Source: Pricia antarctica (GTDB taxonomy: Bacteria; Bacteroidota; Bacteroidia; Flavobacteriales; Flavobacteriaceae). Taken from it: a DNA stretch of 64,000 nt. Shown here in pieces: positions 62,242 to 64,000 of this stretch (within the stretch, counting starts at the first letter, position 1; each line of letters starts with the position of its first letter). The notes below the pieces were generated by a model. That model was not told the DNA's origin, ran no database searches, and saw only the letters and a program-made list of their open reading frames with translations. The stretch covers positions 58,815 through 122,814 of the forward strand of contig DRGL01000074.1 of NCBI GenBank assembly GCA_011050085.1. The letters are read 5' to 3'. A program made the translations under genes and the position numbers.

Positions 62242-64000
62242 TTAAAAATGTTTTTGTCCTGAAAATTCCATCGCTTCGCCCTTACCGAAACCGACACTGA
62301 CGCCAAAAGTAATAAATCTGCCCTGTTGGCTAAAATCCCTTAGATAATACTCAGGCTGGCTGGTTATGCTTTCACGGATGCGGGACGCGAACACATCGCG
62401 AACGCTTAGGTTTAAAATAGCCTTGCCCTTAAAAATTTTCTTTCGAGCACCAAAATCCATAAACAGATTTTCGGAGATTTCTTGCTGCAGGGTGCGAAAG
62501 CCAGATTGATAGTTTCCGGTCAGCTCAAGGTCGATATCAGCCGGCAATTTAAGTTTTCCGGTCAATCGGGTAGACCATTGATTGCCGTTGAAATCAAAGG
62601 ATGTACCTTCGAAAGCACCAATGCGGACAAAATGGCTAAAATTAAAATCATTGGTAAACGACAAGGTATTAGAGGGTATATATTTTGCATTGAACTCGAT
62701 TCCCGTGGTATTGTTGATTCCAATATTTTCCGGACGGGATATGCTTACATTATCCTCAAAAGCAACGACACGTTCCACCACATCTTCGGTATGGCGATAG
62801 AACACGCCTAGGTTCATCGAAACCTTGCCCAGTTTATAGATACTGGTCAGTTCGTAACTATCGGTAAACTCCGGTTGCAGATTTGGATTACCGGTACGGA
62901 TATTAAAATTGTTTCGGATGTTGAAAAACGGATTGAGATCCCATAGCCGTGGACGGAATATTCTCTTGGAATAGCCGGCCTGCAACGAAATATCATCATT
63001 TACCTTGTAGGATGTATGTCCGCTTGGAAAGAAATTATTGTATTTCTGGTTGTTACTTACATTGGTGTCTTGCAACAGCGTACGTAAGTCAGTGTCTTCA
63101 AACCGCACGCCCAATTTCATGCCCCATTTATCGCCCTCATACGCCGCCGTACCATAGACACCCAATACTTTTTGTACCCATTCGAACACATTGGTCAGGT
63201 CAGGATCTTCCACAAAACTGGCACCATCAAAATTACTGATGGCAAAATCGTTCTCCACATCGCTGATCTGGTATTGGGCTCCCGTTTCGATTGTATAGGT
63301 TTCGGCCCATGGATGGGTATAGTCTAGTTTGAAGGTGTAATCGGCCTGACCGAAGTCGGTACGGGTCTGCTGTTGCATGTCGTCGCCATCGCCCAAGCTA
63401 ACCGTATTTGTAAAGTCGGAGGTTTGGTCTTTGGCGAAAAGGTTACCTGTAGCACTGATCAATAGGGATTGATCTTCATTGCCCTCGAAATCCTTTTTGT
63501 ATTGCATTTCATACGAATACTTCGGATTGGTGGCCGTGGTAAGTTCTTTACGGTTAAAAGCATCGGTTATGGCATTTCCAGAATTGAAGGTGCTGAAAAG
63601 AGCATCGGAATTTTCCTTTTCCCACTCATAGGCAAAATTTCCGGATAGGGTAAGCACATTGTAATCGTTGATGTGGTAATCCGTACCGAGGATAAGGTTA
63701 AAAAAAGTTTCGTTCTTATCGCTCTCACCTACGCTCGTAATGTACGTATTGTCCACCAAATTCCGGTTTTCGGTCTCATTGTCGCTAGGGAAGGTTCTGC
63801 GGCCGAAACCCAACTGGCTGAACAGGTTGAACTTTTCGGTGCGCTTGTTCAGGCTAAGGCCCAAACTATGGTTATTCGGCACACCCGTATTCAAGGTTAC
63901 GGAACCGTTCAGTCCTTTCTTTTCATCCTTCTTTAAAACGATATTGATGATGCCAGATGTTCCCTCCGCATCATACTTGGCGGATGGATTGGTAATCACC
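62242..64000 (-). CDS. TonB-dependent receptor, outer membrane beta-barrel type, 5' part missing
   Basis: The C-terminal 585 residues of an outer-membrane receptor; the frame is open at the right window edge. The first visible part, ITNPSAKYDAEGTSGIINIVLKK, is the end of the plug domain, and the rest is the barrel of the family with the outer_membrane_beta-barrel signature (GNPNLQPEFTDSYELTSIYKLG), ending KHF. Such receptors import siderophores, metals or oligomers. The nearby PepSY protein suggests iron. The TonB box and any carboxypeptidase-D-like domain lie beyond the window. Confidence 0.9.
   Translation of the reverse strand, partial: VITNPSAKYDAEGTSGIINIVLKKDEKKGLNGSVTLNTGVPNNHSLGLSLNKRTEKFNLFSQLGFGRRTFPSDNETENRNLVDNTYITSVGESDKNETFFNLILGTDYHINDYNVLTLSGNFAYEWEKENSDALFSTFNSGNAITDAFNRKELTTATNPKYSYEMQYKKDFEGNEDQSLLISATGNLFAKDQTSDFTNTVSLGDGDDMQQQTRTDFGQADYTFKLDYTHPWAETYTIETGAQYQISDVENDFAISNFDGASFVEDPDLTNVFEWVQKVLGVYGTAAYEGDKWGMKLGVRFEDTDLRTLLQDTNVSNNQKYNNFFPSGHTSYKVNDDISLQAGYSKRIFRPRLWDLNPFFNIRNNFNIRTGNPNLQPEFTDSYELTSIYKLGKVSMNLGVFYRHTEDVVERVVAFEDNVSISRPENIGINNTTGIEFNAKYIPSNTLSFTNDFNFSHFVRIGAFEGTSFDFNGNQWSTRLTGKLKLPADIDLELTGNYQSGFRTLQQEISENLFMDFGARKKIFKGKAILNLSVRDVFASRIRESITSQPEYYLRDFSQQGRFITFGVSVGFGKGEAMEFSGQKHF

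Overview
The window looks like a chromosomal segment of a polysaccharide-degrading, probably marine member of the Flavobacteriaceae (Bacteroidota). This rests on two SusC/SusD pairs, sialidase and pectin-degrading enzymes with Bacteroidota-type lipoprotein signals, TAnnTTTG-type -7 boxes, and families common in flavobacteria (DUF983, Haem_bd, NUDIX-type regulators). No intact tRNA or rRNA gene was found.

Region 1 (1-8.7 kb): the 3' end of a gluconate 5-dehydrogenase, then a soluble NtrB/NtrC-like two-component system, two small uncharacterised exported or membrane proteins, and a compact run holding a Cys-rich microprotein, glutamate dehydrogenase, a GreA/Rnk-like protein, a helical orphan and a SulP transporter. 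Region 2 (8.8-11.4 kb): a graveyard of minus-strand pseudogenes (CynX-type MFS transporter, TVP38/VTT membrane protein, and an NhaA remnant joined to an SdiA-regulated remnant). Region 3 (11.6-23.6 kb): a complete-looking sialic acid locus with Neu5Ac lyase, SusC/SusD, a FadR-type GntR regulator, ManNAc/GlcNAc 2-epimerase, sialidase, and a mutarotase (kelch) fused to a sodium:solute symporter. Three copies of a GT-N3-AC operator sit at its promoters.

Region 4 (23.6-27.2 kb): the end of an integrated element, with a tyrosine recombinase, an excisionase-like HTH protein and a 47-nt tRNA-fMet 3' fragment as the att site; its left part has decayed. Region 5 (27.4-32.0 kb): a Crp/Fnr regulator divergent from NADP isocitrate dehydrogenase, a DUF983 protein and a second SulP transporter. 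Region 6 (32.7-58.6 kb and GH28 up to 60.1 kb): pectin and carbohydrate genes: pectin methylesterase, a rhamnogalacturonan-acetylesterase-like SGNH protein, a SusC/SusD pair, oxidoreductase and epimerase genes, a very large ThuA/propeller/HEAT/cupredoxin lipoprotein, an AraC regulator, a DUF1593 protein, two type-B carboxylesterases, a NUDIX-derived regulator with a broken Nudix box, a periplasmic TIM-barrel lipoprotein, an alditol-oxidase-like flavoprotein, a GH3 interrupted by one stop codon, a haem-binding protein and a polygalacturonase. Region 7 (60.6-64 kb): an exported dienelactone hydrolase, a PepSY membrane protein and a partial TonB-dependent receptor.

The sialic acid locus reads as one pathway: sialidase frees Neu5Ac, SusCD binds and imports it across the outer membrane, the mutarotase-symporter fusion takes it through the inner membrane, lyase makes ManNAc plus pyruvate, and the epimerase makes GlcNAc. 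The region 6 genes suggest pectin deconstruction plus an extracytoplasmic sugar oxidation or epimerisation branch whose substrate cannot be read from sequence. Function calls come from motif recognition by eye; no database search was run.
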